Origin: Sphingobacterium sp. BN32
Lineage (GTDB): Bacteria > Bacteroidota > Bacteroidia > Sphingobacteriales > Sphingobacteriaceae
DNA length: 64,000 nt
NCBI RefSeq assembly: GCF_030503615.1
Contig: NZ_CP129963.1
Location: 2,170,001-2,234,000, forward strand
Reading direction: 5' to 3'
Made by a program: the position numbers and the translations under genes. Position 1 is the first letter of the stretch; every line of letters starts with the position of its first letter. Below are positions 32,500 to 42,527 of the stretch, piece after piece. Under the pieces are notes generated by a model, which worked only from the letters and a program-made list of their open reading frames with translations, was not told the DNA's origin and did not search any database.

Positions 32500-34461
32500 A
32501 TGAAAAGAACAATTTTTAGATGGGCGCTGGTGGGTCTCATGATCGGTTTTTACGGTCAGCAGGATAGTGTTGCCCAATCAAAAGAAAGTCAATATGATTA
32601 TAAAGAGGCTTTCAACCCTATTTTCTACAAAAACAACGGCTCTCCTTATCGCTCGGCTTCCGGCAAACCAGGTCATCAATACTGGCAGAACGCAGCGAGC
32701 TATGATATTAAGGTTAGCTTGAACGACCAAACCCATGAAGTTAAAGGGACGGTCAAGATTTCCTATACCAATAACAGTCCCGACGAACTGGGTTTTATCT
32801 GGCTTCAGATCGAACAAAACCTCTTTAATCAAGAGTCTATTGGGCAGGCCACGGTTCCATTGAGCAACAGCCGATATGGGGATGCCGGCTCCAGCTTCAA
32901 TGGCGGTTACCGCTTAAGCAATGTCAAAGATCAAAGCGGAAAAGAACTGAAAAACAGCATTAATGACACGCGAATGCGCGTCGATCTCCCAACTCCGCTT
33001 GCTGCTAATGGCGGTAAGACCGAGTTCAGTTTAGACTTTTCGTATATCGTACCGGAATACGGTGCTGATCGAACTGGAATATTACCAACCGCAAATGGCA
33101 ATATTTATGCAATTGCACAATGGTATCCCAAGGTAGCGGTTTACGATGATGTATTGGGTTGGAACAGCCTGCCCTATACCGGACCGGGCGAATTCTATAT
33201 GGAGTATGGCGATTTCAATGTAGAAATTACTGCGCCGGCAAATCATATCGTGCTGATGGGTGGCGAATTACTAAATCCGCAGGACGTTTGGACCAAAGAA
33301 CAACTAGAGCGCTATAATAAAGCAAAAGATAGCGATAAAACGGTACTCATTCGCTCTGAAAACGAAGTTACCAACGCTAATTCCCGTCCACAGAAAAAAA
33401 CTTTGACTTGGAAATACCGTCTAGAAAATGCTCGTGATGTCGCTTGGGCATCATCGAAAGCATTCATTATCGACGGTGCGAAAATCAATCTGCCGAGCGG
33501 CAAAAAGTCGCTTGCGCTTTCAGCATATCCAAAAGAAAGTAATGGTGGCAATGCATGGGAGCGATCGACAGAATATACCAAAGCGTCCATCGAATACTAT
33601 TCAAAGAAATGGATGGAATACCCCTATCCTGTTGCTATCAACATAGCATCCAATGTCGGCGGTATGGAGTATCCCGCAATTGTATTCTGTGGAAACCGGG
33701 CAAAAGCAGCTAGTCTTTGGGGAGTTACCGATCATGAATTCGGGCATATTTGGTTCCCGATGATCGTCGGTTCTAACGAACGCCTGCACGCATGGATGGA
33801 TGAAGGATTTAATACCTTTATCAACGACCTTTCAACAGAAGTTTTCAATAAAGGCGAATACAACCGCCCGATGGGAACCAAAAATTCGATGACGCAGGTC
33901 TTAATGAATCCTGCACTAGAACCGGTCATGACCACACCGCAGGGCATGAAGGAAAGGAACATTGGTATTCTTGCCTACTATAAACCTGCTTACGCACTTA
34001 GAATACTTCGCGATGAGGTTTTAGGAGCAGAGCGTTTCGATAATGCATTCAAAAAATATATTGAATACTGGGCATACAAACACCCTACGCCGGATGATTT
34101 CTTCCGTACCATAGAAAATGAAACTGGCGAAAACCTAGCGTGGTTTTGGAGAGACTGGTTTCTCAACAATTGGGCATTAGATCAAGCTATTACAGACGTT
34201 CATTACCCGGATTTAGATCCGACAAAGGGAGCCATAATCAACATCAGTAATCTAGGAAAAATGGCCATGCCTGTCGTAATCGAAGCGACAACCGCGAGTG
34301 GTAAAAAAGTGCGCACGAAATTGCCGGTGGAGATTTGGGAAAGAAACCAATCTTGGCGATTTTTGTTGAATACTACAGAGAAACTGAGCTCAGTAAAGAT
34401 TGATCCGGATGGCGTTTATCCAGATAGCAATCCTGAAAACAACAGCTGGAAATCAAAATAG
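32500..34461 (+). CDS. M1-family metallopeptidase
   Basis: 653 residues with a signal peptide (WALVGLMIGFYGQQDSVAQ) that suggests periplasmic export. The zinc site is H412/H416 in HEFGH with E435 eighteen residues later (AWMDEGFNTF). A GGMEYP motif stands in for the GxMEN exopeptidase loop. Role: removes N-terminal amino acids from peptides. The N-terminal beta-saddle (about 45-230) and the C-terminal domain fit the gluzincin M1 layout, although the length is short of the classic ~850 residues. It is between the YffB-like gene and a carboxypeptidase-like domain protein. Confidence 0.9.
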   Translation: MKRTIFRWALVGLMIGFYGQQDSVAQSKESQYDYKEAFNPIFYKNNGSPYRSASGKPGHQYWQNAASYDIKVSLNDQTHEVKGTVKISYTNNSPDELGFIWLQIEQNLFNQESIGQATVPLSNSRYGDAGSSFNGGYRLSNVKDQSGKELKNSINDTRMRVDLPTPLAANGGKTEFSLDFSYIVPEYGADRTGILPTANGNIYAIAQWYPKVAVYDDVLGWNSLPYTGPGEFYMEYGDFNVEITAPANHIVLMGGELLNPQDVWTKEQLERYNKAKDSDKTVLIRSENEVTNANSRPQKKTLTWKYRLENARDVAWASSKAFIIDGAKINLPSGKKSLALSAYPKESNGGNAWERSTEYTKASIEYYSKKWMEYPYPVAINIASNVGGMEYPAIVFCGNRAKAASLWGVTDHEFGHIWFPMIVGSNERLHAWMDEGFNTFINDLSTEVFNKGEYNRPMGTKNSMTQVLMNPALEPVMTTPQGMKERNIGILAYYKPAYALRILRDEVLGAERFDNAFKKYIEYWAYKHPTPDDFFRTIENETGENLAWFWRDWFLNNWALDQAITDVHYPDLDPTKGAIINISNLGKMAMPVVIEATTASGKKVRTKLPVEIWERNQSWRFLLNTTEKLSSVKIDPDGVYPDSNPENNSWKSK

Positions 34462-34462
34462 A

Positions 34463-35146
34463 ATGAAAAGTCTTAAGAAAATATACATCATCGCCTTGTT
34501 GCTCATCAGCAATGTAGGCCTACTATCCGCCCAACAAATCAAAGGATTAGTCTTCGACCTAGAAAGCAGTCAGCGTTTGAGCGATGTGCAGATTGAAAAT
34601 ATCAGCAACAACAAATCTACGACAACCGCTTCCGACGGTAGCTTTAGCATCGAAGGAAAAAAGAATGACTACCTGGTATTAAGGGCAAAGGGCTATGATA
34701 GAGATACGGCCTTCATTTATCAAGACGGCGTCTCTAGAATTTACCTGGTGCGCGATAAAAGTATCATCCGTATTGATGAAGTGACGGTTACCCGTATGAC
34801 AGATAGTCGCTTGAATACCGAAATTGAAAAAGCAAAAAACAATAGCAAAGCGGTTGAAACAAGTCAAAATCGGGGCGGATTGCGTGTGTCTCCTTCGCGC
34901 TTATTCGGAAAAGAAGCACGCATCGCTAGAAATAGTATCAAAATACTCGAGCTTGAGCAAGAGCAGCGCCTCGTTGACCGAACATTTACCGATGAACTGA
35001 TCTTATCGCTTATCGCTATGCCAAATGATCAATTGGCTTTATTCAAAGATAAATATAGACCTACCTTTGCGTTCATTAAACAGGCGAGAAAAGAAGATTT
35101 GACTGCTTATATACTGGATTCATATGCAAAATTCAAAAAACAGTAA
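34463..35146 (+). CDS. Exported carboxypeptidase-like-domain protein
   Basis: 227 residues from ATG 34463, one base after the peptidase stop; an earlier in-frame start at 34400 is inside that gene and lacks a signal. A signal peptide (IYIIALLLISNVGLLSAQ) precedes a carboxypeptidase regulatory-like beta-sandwich (IKGLVFDLESSQRLSDVQIEN, about 22-95). The C-terminal 110 residues are helical and charged. Similar short Bacteroidota proteins are of unknown function. The tight coupling suggests joint expression with the peptidase. A terminator follows at 35190. Confidence 0.8.
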   Translation: MKSLKKIYIIALLLISNVGLLSAQQIKGLVFDLESSQRLSDVQIENISNNKSTTTASDGSFSIEGKKNDYLVLRAKGYDRDTAFIYQDGVSRIYLVRDKSIIRIDEVTVTRMTDSRLNTEIEKAKNNSKAVETSQNRGGLRVSPSRLFGKEARIARNSIKILELEQEQRLVDRTFTDELILSLIAMPNDQLALFKDKYRPTFAFIKQARKEDLTAYILDSYAKFKKQ

Positions 35147-35189
35147 GTGCCATAGCGGGTCAAACTAAAACATACATCAATTGTTGTAT

Positions 35190-35224
35190 AAATGCCTTGG
35201 CCGATGAAGTTCGCCAAGGCATTT
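35190..35224 (+). terminator. Terminator after the peptidase operon
   Basis: AAATGCCTTGG/CCAAGGCATTT stem of 11 bp with a 13-base loop, then TTTATCT on the plus strand. Confidence 0.8.
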
Positions 35225-35244
35225 TTATCTAAAAGCAAATACAT

Positions 35245-35895
35245 ATGAAAGTAGCATTAATTGGAGCCACAGGTTATGTGGGATCTCATATTTTAAAGGA
35301 ATTAGTTGACAGGAACATCGAAGTGACCGCTATTGCGAGAGACGTAGAAGAATTAAAAAACAAAGATCATGTCTTAGCCGTTCAAGTTGACGTGAATGAT
35401 GAAGGGCGTTTGGCGAGCGCATTAAAAGGGAACGACGCTGTGATATCGGCTTATAATGCCGGCTGGGGCAACCCGAATATTTATGATGATTTTCTGGTCG
35501 GCGGGCGCAATATCCTCGAAGCTGTCAAAGATGCTGGAATCAAACGCCTGATTGTAGTAGGTGGTGCGGGAAGCTTAAAAGTAGAAAACGACGAGCGATT
35601 AGTCGATACGACAGGGTTTCCAGGCGAAATTAAACCCGGCGCTTTAGCAGCAGCGGATTATTTGGACCTTGTCGAACGCGAGGATAAATTAGATTGGACG
35701 TTCTTCAGCCCTGCTATCGAAATGAACCCTGGCAATCCGGGGAAACGGACAGGCAGCTATAGAACGGCAATCGGGCATCCCGTATTCAATCATGAAGGCA
35801 AAAGTACCATCTCTGTCGAAGACGTTGCAGTAGCAATTGTAGACGAGCTAGAAAACAACCAATTTATCAAGAAGCATTTCTCGGCTGGCTATTAA
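35245..35895 (+). CDS. NAD(P)-binding oxidoreductase (atypical SDR, NmrA-like)
   Basis: 216 residues. The Rossmann start VALIGATGYVGSHILKEL has the GxxGxxG nucleotide motif, followed by NDAVISAYNAG and LIVVGGAGSLKVEN. It resembles YwnB/biliverdin-reductase-B-like atypical short-chain proteins and not classic dehydrogenases, since no YxxxK pair is evident at the usual position. The substrate is unknown. It is preceded by a terminator and faces the DUF1543 gene, with a one-base gap between their stops. Confidence 0.88.
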   Translation: MKVALIGATGYVGSHILKELVDRNIEVTAIARDVEELKNKDHVLAVQVDVNDEGRLASALKGNDAVISAYNAGWGNPNIYDDFLVGGRNILEAVKDAGIKRLIVVGGAGSLKVENDERLVDTTGFPGEIKPGALAAADYLDLVEREDKLDWTFFSPAIEMNPGNPGKRTGSYRTAIGHPVFNHEGKSTISVEDVAVAIVDELENNQFIKKHFSAGY

Positions 35896-35896
35896 T

Positions 35897-36445
35897 TTAG
35901 CTAGCCAGCAACTTGCTGATCTTCAAATACCCAACTTCCAGCCTATCCTCCTCTGCATCTTCTGCAATCGCAAACTGCAGCTGATATTGTTGTTTAAATT
36001 CAGCCGGCAACATATCCTCTATCTGATAAATGTCATCTACATCGATACCATATTTATCATCAATATGTGAGGATTCATGATGTTTGTAGAAAATAGACTC
36101 CTTTGCAATTTTGCTAGCCTCAGCCAAATCATTCGCTACTACCAGGGTTTTGTAATGATATTCTTCCATGTCGTTGGGCTTATAACCCCCCAGATTAACA
36201 AAGAATAACTTCAAATCATTTGTCGCCTTAAACGCAGACTTATCCACTATGCGAACCTCATAATTTCCAACTCTTGTTACCTTACGCCAGGAATCTATAT
36301 GCATTCTTCCCTCCAACGCTGGCCAAAAATTATGCATCGAAGGCACCAGGTCTTTCAGCTTATCGGCAATACCAAAAAAGACATCGTGCTGCTCCGTAAA
36401 TCGATCTTCCGGCTTACCGCCAAGTACTAACATAAATAAATTCAT
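35897..36445 (-). CDS. DUF1543 protein
   Basis: 182 residues. The opening MNLFMLVLGGKPEDRFTEQH and the repeated HxDSW / KTLVVANDLAEASKIAKES elements are characteristic of DUF1543, a two-lobed cytosolic family of unknown function. It ends next to the oxidoreductase gene in convergent orientation, with no terminator between, and its start is 197 bases from the efflux operon end. Confidence 0.85.
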   Translation of the reverse strand: MNLFMLVLGGKPEDRFTEQHDVFFGIADKLKDLVPSMHNFWPALEGRMHIDSWRKVTRVGNYEVRIVDKSAFKATNDLKLFFVNLGGYKPNDMEEYHYKTLVVANDLAEASKIAKESIFYKHHESSHIDDKYGIDVDDIYQIEDMLPAEFKQQYQLQFAIAEDAEEDRLEVGYLKISKLLAS

Positions 36446-36642
36446 AAGTATAGAATTTTAAGAAATTCGCCTTCAGTTTTTGTGCTATTAAAAATATAGG
36501 TTTTCAATGAAACTATGCTCAATCACTCGAATAAATTTTCAACGATAATCGCATCGTATCGTCAACCCTGCTGTAGAATGACAAAGGAGCAAACTCACGT
36601 CTGCCCCTCTGTACTAACCCTATATTGAATAAAAATAATGAA

Positions 36643-38100
36643 CTATGGTTTCCATCCGCCTCCCAATGCTTTGTACACATTTACGACGGCGCTTAACTGT
36701 TGCTTTTTAGTTTCCAACAGCTCTAATTTTGCCTCCAATACTTCGCGTTGCGTTGTCAACACTTCTAAATAGTCCGCTCGTGCCGACTTAAACAAGTCGT
36801 TCGACACTTCAATGGATTTATTTAATGCGGCAACTTCCTGGCTTTTATATGCAAAGCCTTTCTCCAAATTATCAATATTCGAAAGCTGGGTTGAAACTTC
36901 CGTATAAGCATTCAGAATCGTCCGCTCGTAATTATAGATGGCTTGAATCTGTCGGGCATTTGCCGAGTTGAATTCTGCTGTTATTGCATTCTTATTGATC
37001 AATGGCGCCGCCAATTCGCCGGCTAAATTGTACAATAAAGATTCCGGCAGCTTAAATAAGAATGATGGCTTAAAAGCCTGCAGTCCCACACCCGCCGATA
37101 AACCAATGGAAGGATAGAACTCCTTGCGAGCCACTTGCACATCGAGCTTCGCTGCAGCAAGCTCATGTTCGGCCTGCATAATGTCGGGACGATTTCCCAA
37201 CAGCTGGCTGGGAAAACCCGTCTTAACCGATGCAGGCACTAAATTCACAAAACTGTTCTGATCTCTTTCGATTGTCTGTGGATATCGACCCAACAGAAAA
37301 TTGATTCTATTCTCCGTTTCTTTAATCTGCTGTAAAGTCGAAAACTCCATCCCCTTGGTCTTCGCGACCTCCGCTGTAAATTTCTGAACCGCCAACTCCG
37401 TTACGCGTGCTGATTCTTTCTGAATTTTTACAACCTCCAACGCATTTTCCTGAAGCTTTATATTTTGACGAATGATTTCCAATTGATTATCTAATGCCAA
37501 AAGCTCAAAATAAGAGTTGGCAACCTCGGCAATCAAACTGCTCAGCACAAAATTTTTCCCTTCGACCGACGCTAAATAGCGATTTACGGCTGCTTGCTCC
37601 GCATCCTTCAACTTCTTCCAGACGTCGATTTCCCAATTCGCATATGCGCCTAGCGTTAAATCGCCTAACGGATCGGGCATTTCATGACCTGGCCTGATTT
37701 CGGTGCTAGCGTCGCCCGCTCCCTGCGAGGTATAGCGCCCTACCTTTTCAATACCACCGCCCGCACGGATATCGACTTTTGGCTTTAAGGCACCTTTGCG
37801 CAATAGAATATCGTTCTTCGCAATCTCCAGCTCTTGCAGCGTGATGCGTAATTCCTGATTATTTTTTAGTGCCGTATCAATCAATGATACCAGCTGCGGG
37901 TCGTTGAAAAATGTTCGCCAGCTTAGGTTTCCTATATTCGTACTATCGACCTGCGCCGGCTCCGCAGCACCCGCATAAGAATTCGGTGTATATTTGTTTT
38001 CCTTTGCCTTCGTTGCTTGCGGTACTTTACAAGAACCGAGCAACAGGGCACAGGCAGCAATCGCCGCCCAGCCTCTCCAGGAATAATTATTTGTTGTCAT
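36643..38100 (-). CDS. RND efflux outer-membrane factor (OprM/TolC-type lipoprotein)
   Basis: 485 residues. The lipoprotein signal ends CALLLGSCKVPQ. Two OEP repeats follow, each with long coiled helices (EVANSYFELLALDNQLEII, about 205-225; RADYLEVLTTQREVLEAK, about 440-460) and a SQLLGNRPDIMQAEHELAAA strand region typical of NodT/OprM. It forms the trimeric outer-membrane channel for the pump encoded upstream, whose gene overlaps it by 14 bases. It is the last gene of the adaptor-pump-channel operon. Confidence 0.94.
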   Translation of the reverse strand: MTTNNYSWRGWAAIAACALLLGSCKVPQATKAKENKYTPNSYAGAAEPAQVDSTNIGNLSWRTFFNDPQLVSLIDTALKNNQELRITLQELEIAKNDILLRKGALKPKVDIRAGGGIEKVGRYTSQGAGDASTEIRPGHEMPDPLGDLTLGAYANWEIDVWKKLKDAEQAAVNRYLASVEGKNFVLSSLIAEVANSYFELLALDNQLEIIRQNIKLQENALEVVKIQKESARVTELAVQKFTAEVAKTKGMEFSTLQQIKETENRINFLLGRYPQTIERDQNSFVNLVPASVKTGFPSQLLGNRPDIMQAEHELAAAKLDVQVARKEFYPSIGLSAGVGLQAFKPSFLFKLPESLLYNLAGELAAPLINKNAITAEFNSANARQIQAIYNYERTILNAYTEVSTQLSNIDNLEKGFAYKSQEVAALNKSIEVSNDLFKSARADYLEVLTTQREVLEAKLELLETKKQQLSAVVNVYKALGGGWKP

Positions 38101-41100
38101 AGATCTCTTCTGTTAATGGTCCTTCCTCTTCCTGTTTAATTAACTTTCTTTTGAATGCGATCGTTCCAAAGATGTAATACAAGCCCGGAATAATCAGCAC
38201 CCCAAATACGGTCCCGAATAGCATGCCGCCTGCAGCAGCCGTACCAATTGTACGGTTACCAATTGCCCCTGGACCCGTCGCCATCACCAATGGGATAAGA
38301 CCAGCAATGAATGCAAAGGATGTCATCAGAATCGGTCGAAAACGAACCTTTGCCCCTTCCATTGCCGATTCCAAAACCGTCATCCCTTCGGCATGCTTCT
38401 GCGCCGCAAACTCAACAATCAACACCGCATTTTTACCCAGTAGACCAATCAACATCACCAGCGCCACCTGCGCATAGATATTATTCTCCAAGCCTAGCAG
38501 CTGCAACAGTAAATAGGCGCCGAATATCCCTACTGGCAAGGATAAGATAACCGAAAAAGGCAAGATAAAACTCTCATATTGTGCCGCCAGAATCAGGTAC
38601 ACGAAACCCAAACAGATCAAGAAAATATAGATGGCTTCATTTCCTCGAGATACCTCATCCTTCGATATACCAGCCCAATCAATACCATAACCCTTCGGAA
38701 GCGATTTAGCCGCCACTTCATTGATCACCTGGATAGCCTCGCCGCTACTATAACCTTGTGCCGGCGAACCCGAAATCTCCGAAGCCATATACATATTATG
38801 GCGCGTAATTTCTGATAGACCATAAACGCGCTCCATATGCATGAAAGCAGAAAACGGAACCATTTCACCCTGATCATTCTTCACATACAGCTTCAAAATA
38901 TCCTCCGGTAATGCCCGGTATTGCGGCAGCGCCTGCACCATGACCTTATACTGTCGGTCGTATTTGATGAAGTTGGTTTCGTAGTTACTACCGACCAAAG
39001 TCGAAAGCGTATTCATCGCATTGTCGATAGAGACTCCTTTTTGCTGCGCAATATCATTATCGATTCGTAGCATATATTGCGGGAAGGAAGCACTGTAGAA
39101 TGTAAATACCGACGCCAATTCAGGGCGTTTGCTCAATTCTTTGACGAAATCTTTGCTCACCTCTTCCATCCTTTTGAAATCGTTTGAACCGTTCTTGTCC
39201 AATAAGCGCAATTCAAAACCTCCCGCAGCACCATAGCCCGGAACCGCCGGTGGACCAAAGAACTCAATCGTAGCGCCCGGAATTTCCTTCGCTACTTCTT
39301 CCAACTGTTCGATAATCTCGGTCGCCGACTCCTTGCGCTCGTTCCAATCCTTCAAATTGATCAAACAGGTACCTGTATTCGCGCCTGTACCCTCTGTCAA
39401 AATCTCATAGCCTGCTAGGGAAGAAACTGAAGACACACCATCTATATGCTCTGACTCTTCCTGCAATCTTCTTGCAACCGCATTTGTGCGCTCCAAAGTC
39501 GAACCCGGAGGGGTTTGGATAATGGCATAGATCATCCCCTGATCCTCATTAGGAATAAAACCCGAAGGAACACTGTTATTCAAGAAATAAACTCCAATAC
39601 AAAAACCTGTCAATATCATAAAGGTCAGCGCACGCTTGTTCACAATCTTTTGAAGGATCGCGATATAGCGGTTCGACATCTTATCAAACCCACGATTGAA
39701 GGAGTCTAAGAACTTGTCAACGATTGATTTCTTCTTCGGTTTCCCATGATTATTCTTCAATAAGATTGCACAAAGGGCTGGCGTTAATGTCAATGCGACG
39801 ATACCGGAAAGTATAATCGATGTCGCCATCGTAATAGAGAACTGACGATAGAAAATGCCGACAGGTCCGGACATAAAAGCGACAGGAATAAATACCGCTG
39901 CCATCAAAAATGTAATTGCAATAATAGCCCCAGCGATTTCGCCCATTGCCCGTTTCGTCGCCTTATACGCTGAAATATGATCCTCCTCCATCTTTTTATG
40001 GACGGCCTCGATGACGACGATGGCATCATCAACCACTACCCCGATGGCAAGCACCAATGCAAACAGGGTAATCAGGTTGATGGTAATGCCAAAGAACTGC
40101 ATAAACATAAAGGATCCCACTAAGGAAACCGGCACGGCCATCGCTGGAATCAATGTCGATCGCCAATCACCTAAGAAAAGGAATACGACGATTGCAACCA
40201 ATATAAATGCTTCAACTAAGGTGTGGATCACTTTCTCGATTGAGGCATCCAAAAATTTAGATACGTCGTAAGAAATTTCATATTTCAATCCTTTTGGAAA
40301 GGAACCTTTCAGCTCTTCCATTTTTGCTTTTACGTCTTTGATAACCTGCGAAGCATTACTACCGTAAGATTGTTTTAATACAATCGCCGCGGAAGGCTTA
40401 CCATCTAAGGTCGAGTAGATATCGTACATAGCTGAACCAAAATGCACATCGGCAACATCTTTCAAACGCAACAATTCGCCGTTCGGACTCGCTCGTAAAA
40501 CAATATTCCCGTATTCCGCCTCCGTCGTGAAGCGTCCGGAATATTTCAATACATATTCAAAGGATTGCGATTTGATACCTGAGGACTCCCCGGCACGACC
40601 CGGCGAAGCTTCTAAACTTTGCTCTTCTAGCGCCTTCATGACTTCCTCCGCAGAAATCTTATAGGCGGTCATACGGTCGGGCTTCAACCAAATACGCATC
40701 GCATATTCCCGGTTACCCAAGATGTCAGCCACACCGACCCCATTCACACGCTTCAACTCCGACATGATATTGATATCGGCGTAGTTATACATAAAATTGC
40801 CGCCTAGGTTCTCCTCTTCAGAATATAAGTTAATATACATCAACATGTTCGACTCCTCACGCGTAATCTTCACACCCTCACGAACAACGATTGGCGGAAG
40901 CTTATTCACGACCGAGGCCACCCTATTCTGCACATTTAACGATGCCTGATTCGGATCCGTCCCCAAGTTAAAGACCACCTGAATACTGGCCTCCCCGTCA
41001 TTTCCGGCATCCGAGGTCATGTATTTCATCCCCGGCACCCCGTTGATCGCGCGTTCCAAAGGAATGATAACCGATTTGATCATCAATTCGCCATTCGCTC

Positions 41101-41251
41101 CAGGATATTCCGCGGTGATAGTCACCTTCGGTGGAGAAATTGAAGGAAATTGAGTAACCGGAAGTTGGGTCATCGCAAGGACCCCTAAGAACACGATAAT
41201 AAGCGATATAACGATCGATAATACCGGTCTATTTATAAATCTAGTAAACAT
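38087..41251 (-). CDS. RND multidrug efflux pump, HAE1 type
   Basis: 1054 residues. Starts MFTRFINRPVLSIVISLIIV, with 12 membrane helices and two large periplasmic loops. The proton-relay Asp pair is in AIGVVVDDAIVVIE (helix 4), and the second half repeats the fold (VMLIGLLGKNAVLIVEFA, GMLFGTVFGVLIIPGLYYI). Role: proton-driven export of hydrophobic compounds through the channel of the downstream gene. It follows the adaptor gene after 22 bases. The AcrB-like family assignment is firm; drug specificity is not predictable. Confidence 0.96.
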   Translation of the reverse strand: MFTRFINRPVLSIVISLIIVFLGVLAMTQLPVTQFPSISPPKVTITAEYPGANGELMIKSVIIPLERAINGVPGMKYMTSDAGNDGEASIQVVFNLGTDPNQASLNVQNRVASVVNKLPPIVVREGVKITREESNMLMYINLYSEEENLGGNFMYNYADINIMSELKRVNGVGVADILGNREYAMRIWLKPDRMTAYKISAEEVMKALEEQSLEASPGRAGESSGIKSQSFEYVLKYSGRFTTEAEYGNIVLRASPNGELLRLKDVADVHFGSAMYDIYSTLDGKPSAAIVLKQSYGSNASQVIKDVKAKMEELKGSFPKGLKYEISYDVSKFLDASIEKVIHTLVEAFILVAIVVFLFLGDWRSTLIPAMAVPVSLVGSFMFMQFFGITINLITLFALVLAIGVVVDDAIVVIEAVHKKMEEDHISAYKATKRAMGEIAGAIIAITFLMAAVFIPVAFMSGPVGIFYRQFSITMATSIILSGIVALTLTPALCAILLKNNHGKPKKKSIVDKFLDSFNRGFDKMSNRYIAILQKIVNKRALTFMILTGFCIGVYFLNNSVPSGFIPNEDQGMIYAIIQTPPGSTLERTNAVARRLQEESEHIDGVSSVSSLAGYEILTEGTGANTGTCLINLKDWNERKESATEIIEQLEEVAKEIPGATIEFFGPPAVPGYGAAGGFELRLLDKNGSNDFKRMEEVSKDFVKELSKRPELASVFTFYSASFPQYMLRIDNDIAQQKGVSIDNAMNTLSTLVGSNYETNFIKYDRQYKVMVQALPQYRALPEDILKLYVKNDQGEMVPFSAFMHMERVYGLSEITRHNMYMASEISGSPAQGYSSGEAIQVINEVAAKSLPKGYGIDWAGISKDEVSRGNEAIYIFLICLGFVYLILAAQYESFILPFSVILSLPVGIFGAYLLLQLLGLENNIYAQVALVMLIGLLGKNAVLIVEFAAQKHAEGMTVLESAMEGAKVRFRPILMTSFAFIAGLIPLVMATGPGAIGNRTIGTAAAGGMLFGTVFGVLIIPGLYYIFGTIAFKRKLIKQEEEGPLTEEIYDNK

Positions 41252-41273
41252 ACTGTCTTCGTATTATGATGGA

Positions 41274-42356
41274 TTATTCGGTTTTTAGCTTCAAATTCGA
41301 AATCGCATCATGCGGACGAACAACCGAGAATTTAATCTGATCGTCATCATTCACTTTCTGAATGCCTTCTAAGAGAAACTGATCATTGGCAGAAAGTCCA
41401 GCGCTAACCACATATAAATCTTGCAGACTCGAACCAATCTTGATTTGCTTGGACATCACTTTGCCCTGTTTATCCACCAAATACACATACTTCTTGTCCT
41501 GCAATTCATAGGTCGCCTTCTGAGGAATGATCATCGCATTCTTCATAGGCACCGTCATCTGCACTTTTCCCGTTTCGCCGTTCCGCAACAACTTATTCGG
41601 ATTGGGGAATCGCGCCCGGAAAGCAATATTCCCGGTCTCGCTATCGAACTCACCTTCAATCGTTTCGACAACACCTTTTGCATCTAAAGGCTGATTATTT
41701 GCTAACAGCAAAGAAACATGCCGATCGCCGCGGTCGGCTACATGCTGCTGATAATCGAGGTACTCCGGTTCGGAAACATTGAAATAAGCAAACATCTGGC
41801 TGTTGTCGGAAAGACTGGTGAGCAACTCGCCCTCATCCACCAAGCTTCCTAATTTCAATGGAATACGGTCGATTGTACCATCGAACGGCGCGCGTACTTC
41901 CGTAAAGGAAAGGTGAAGTTTAGCAATCGCCGACTCAGCCTTCGCTTTTTCTAATTTCGCTTTAGACATGGCTAGCTCATTAGGCGAAACAACGTTCTTT
42001 TCGGCCAAATTCCTTGTGTTTTCCATCTCAATAGATGCCAAATCTACTTCAGCCATCGCCTTTTTGTATTCCGCTTCATACATTCTAGGCATAATACGGA
42101 ACAACAATTGCCCTTTGCGAACCGACTGCCCTTCATCCACATAAATCTGTTCCAGATAACCTTTCTCTAGCGCGCGAATTTCAATGTTCCGCACAGATTT
42201 AATCTGCGACACATACTCCTTGGTAAAGCAAGTGTCCATCATCATAGCAGAAGTCACGGTAAACTTCTCTTCTTCTTTGTGTTCCTCTTTCTTGTGGGAA
42301 CAAGCGACTTGACCTAACGTTGCCGCCAAGCCCATGAGCATCAATACTCTCTTCAT
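41274..42356 (-). CDS. RND efflux periplasmic adaptor (membrane fusion protein)
   Basis: 360 residues. The lipoprotein signal ends GQVACSHKKEE. Order: beta-barrel strand (RNIEIRALEKGYLEQIYVDEG), lipoyl half-motif, coiled-coil hairpin (KKAMAEVDLASIEMENTRN; ELAMSKAKLEKAKAESAIAK), second lipoyl half (VRAPFDGTIDRIPLKLGSLVDEG), and membrane-proximal domain. It bridges the pump and channel and is the first gene of the operon. No TetR or other regulator gene is adjacent. A perfect dyad lies 40-58 bases upstream of the start. Confidence 0.94.
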   Translation of the reverse strand: MKRVLMLMGLAATLGQVACSHKKEEHKEEEKFTVTSAMMMDTCFTKEYVSQIKSVRNIEIRALEKGYLEQIYVDEGQSVRKGQLLFRIMPRMYEAEYKKAMAEVDLASIEMENTRNLAEKNVVSPNELAMSKAKLEKAKAESAIAKLHLSFTEVRAPFDGTIDRIPLKLGSLVDEGELLTSLSDNSQMFAYFNVSEPEYLDYQQHVADRGDRHVSLLLANNQPLDAKGVVETIEGEFDSETGNIAFRARFPNPNKLLRNGETGKVQMTVPMKNAMIIPQKATYELQDKKYVYLVDKQGKVMSKQIKIGSSLQDLYVVSAGLSANDQFLLEGIQKVNDDDQIKFSVVRPHDAISNLKLKTE

Positions 42357-42395
42357 TTTAAAAACAATATAGGGGGTAAACTAATTTTGACTTTA

Positions 42396-42413
42396 GAAAG
42401 CAGAATTGCTTTC
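42396..42413. promoter_or_regulatory. Dyad upstream of the RND operon
   Basis: GAAAGCA-GAAT-TGCTTTC, perfect 7-bp arms with a four-base loop, 40-57 bases upstream of the adaptor start. It may be an operator or a leader hairpin. Confidence 0.4.
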
Positions 42414-42527
42414 AGTTAGGGTTGATTTCCGTCCTGAAATTAGCTTATCCAAATAAATGAGGGTATTTTAAAGCATACCATTCCCATTCCGGCAGAAGAA
42501 ATTGCAGAAAAACGGAAATCGTCGAGC

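Noticed and set aside
36446..36642. Intergenic stretch with a TGTCATTCT-like phrase downstream of the efflux operon
   Set aside because: A phrase of this kind is seen in dispersed repeats of related bacteria, but this copy shows no symmetry or second copy here, so I do not call it.
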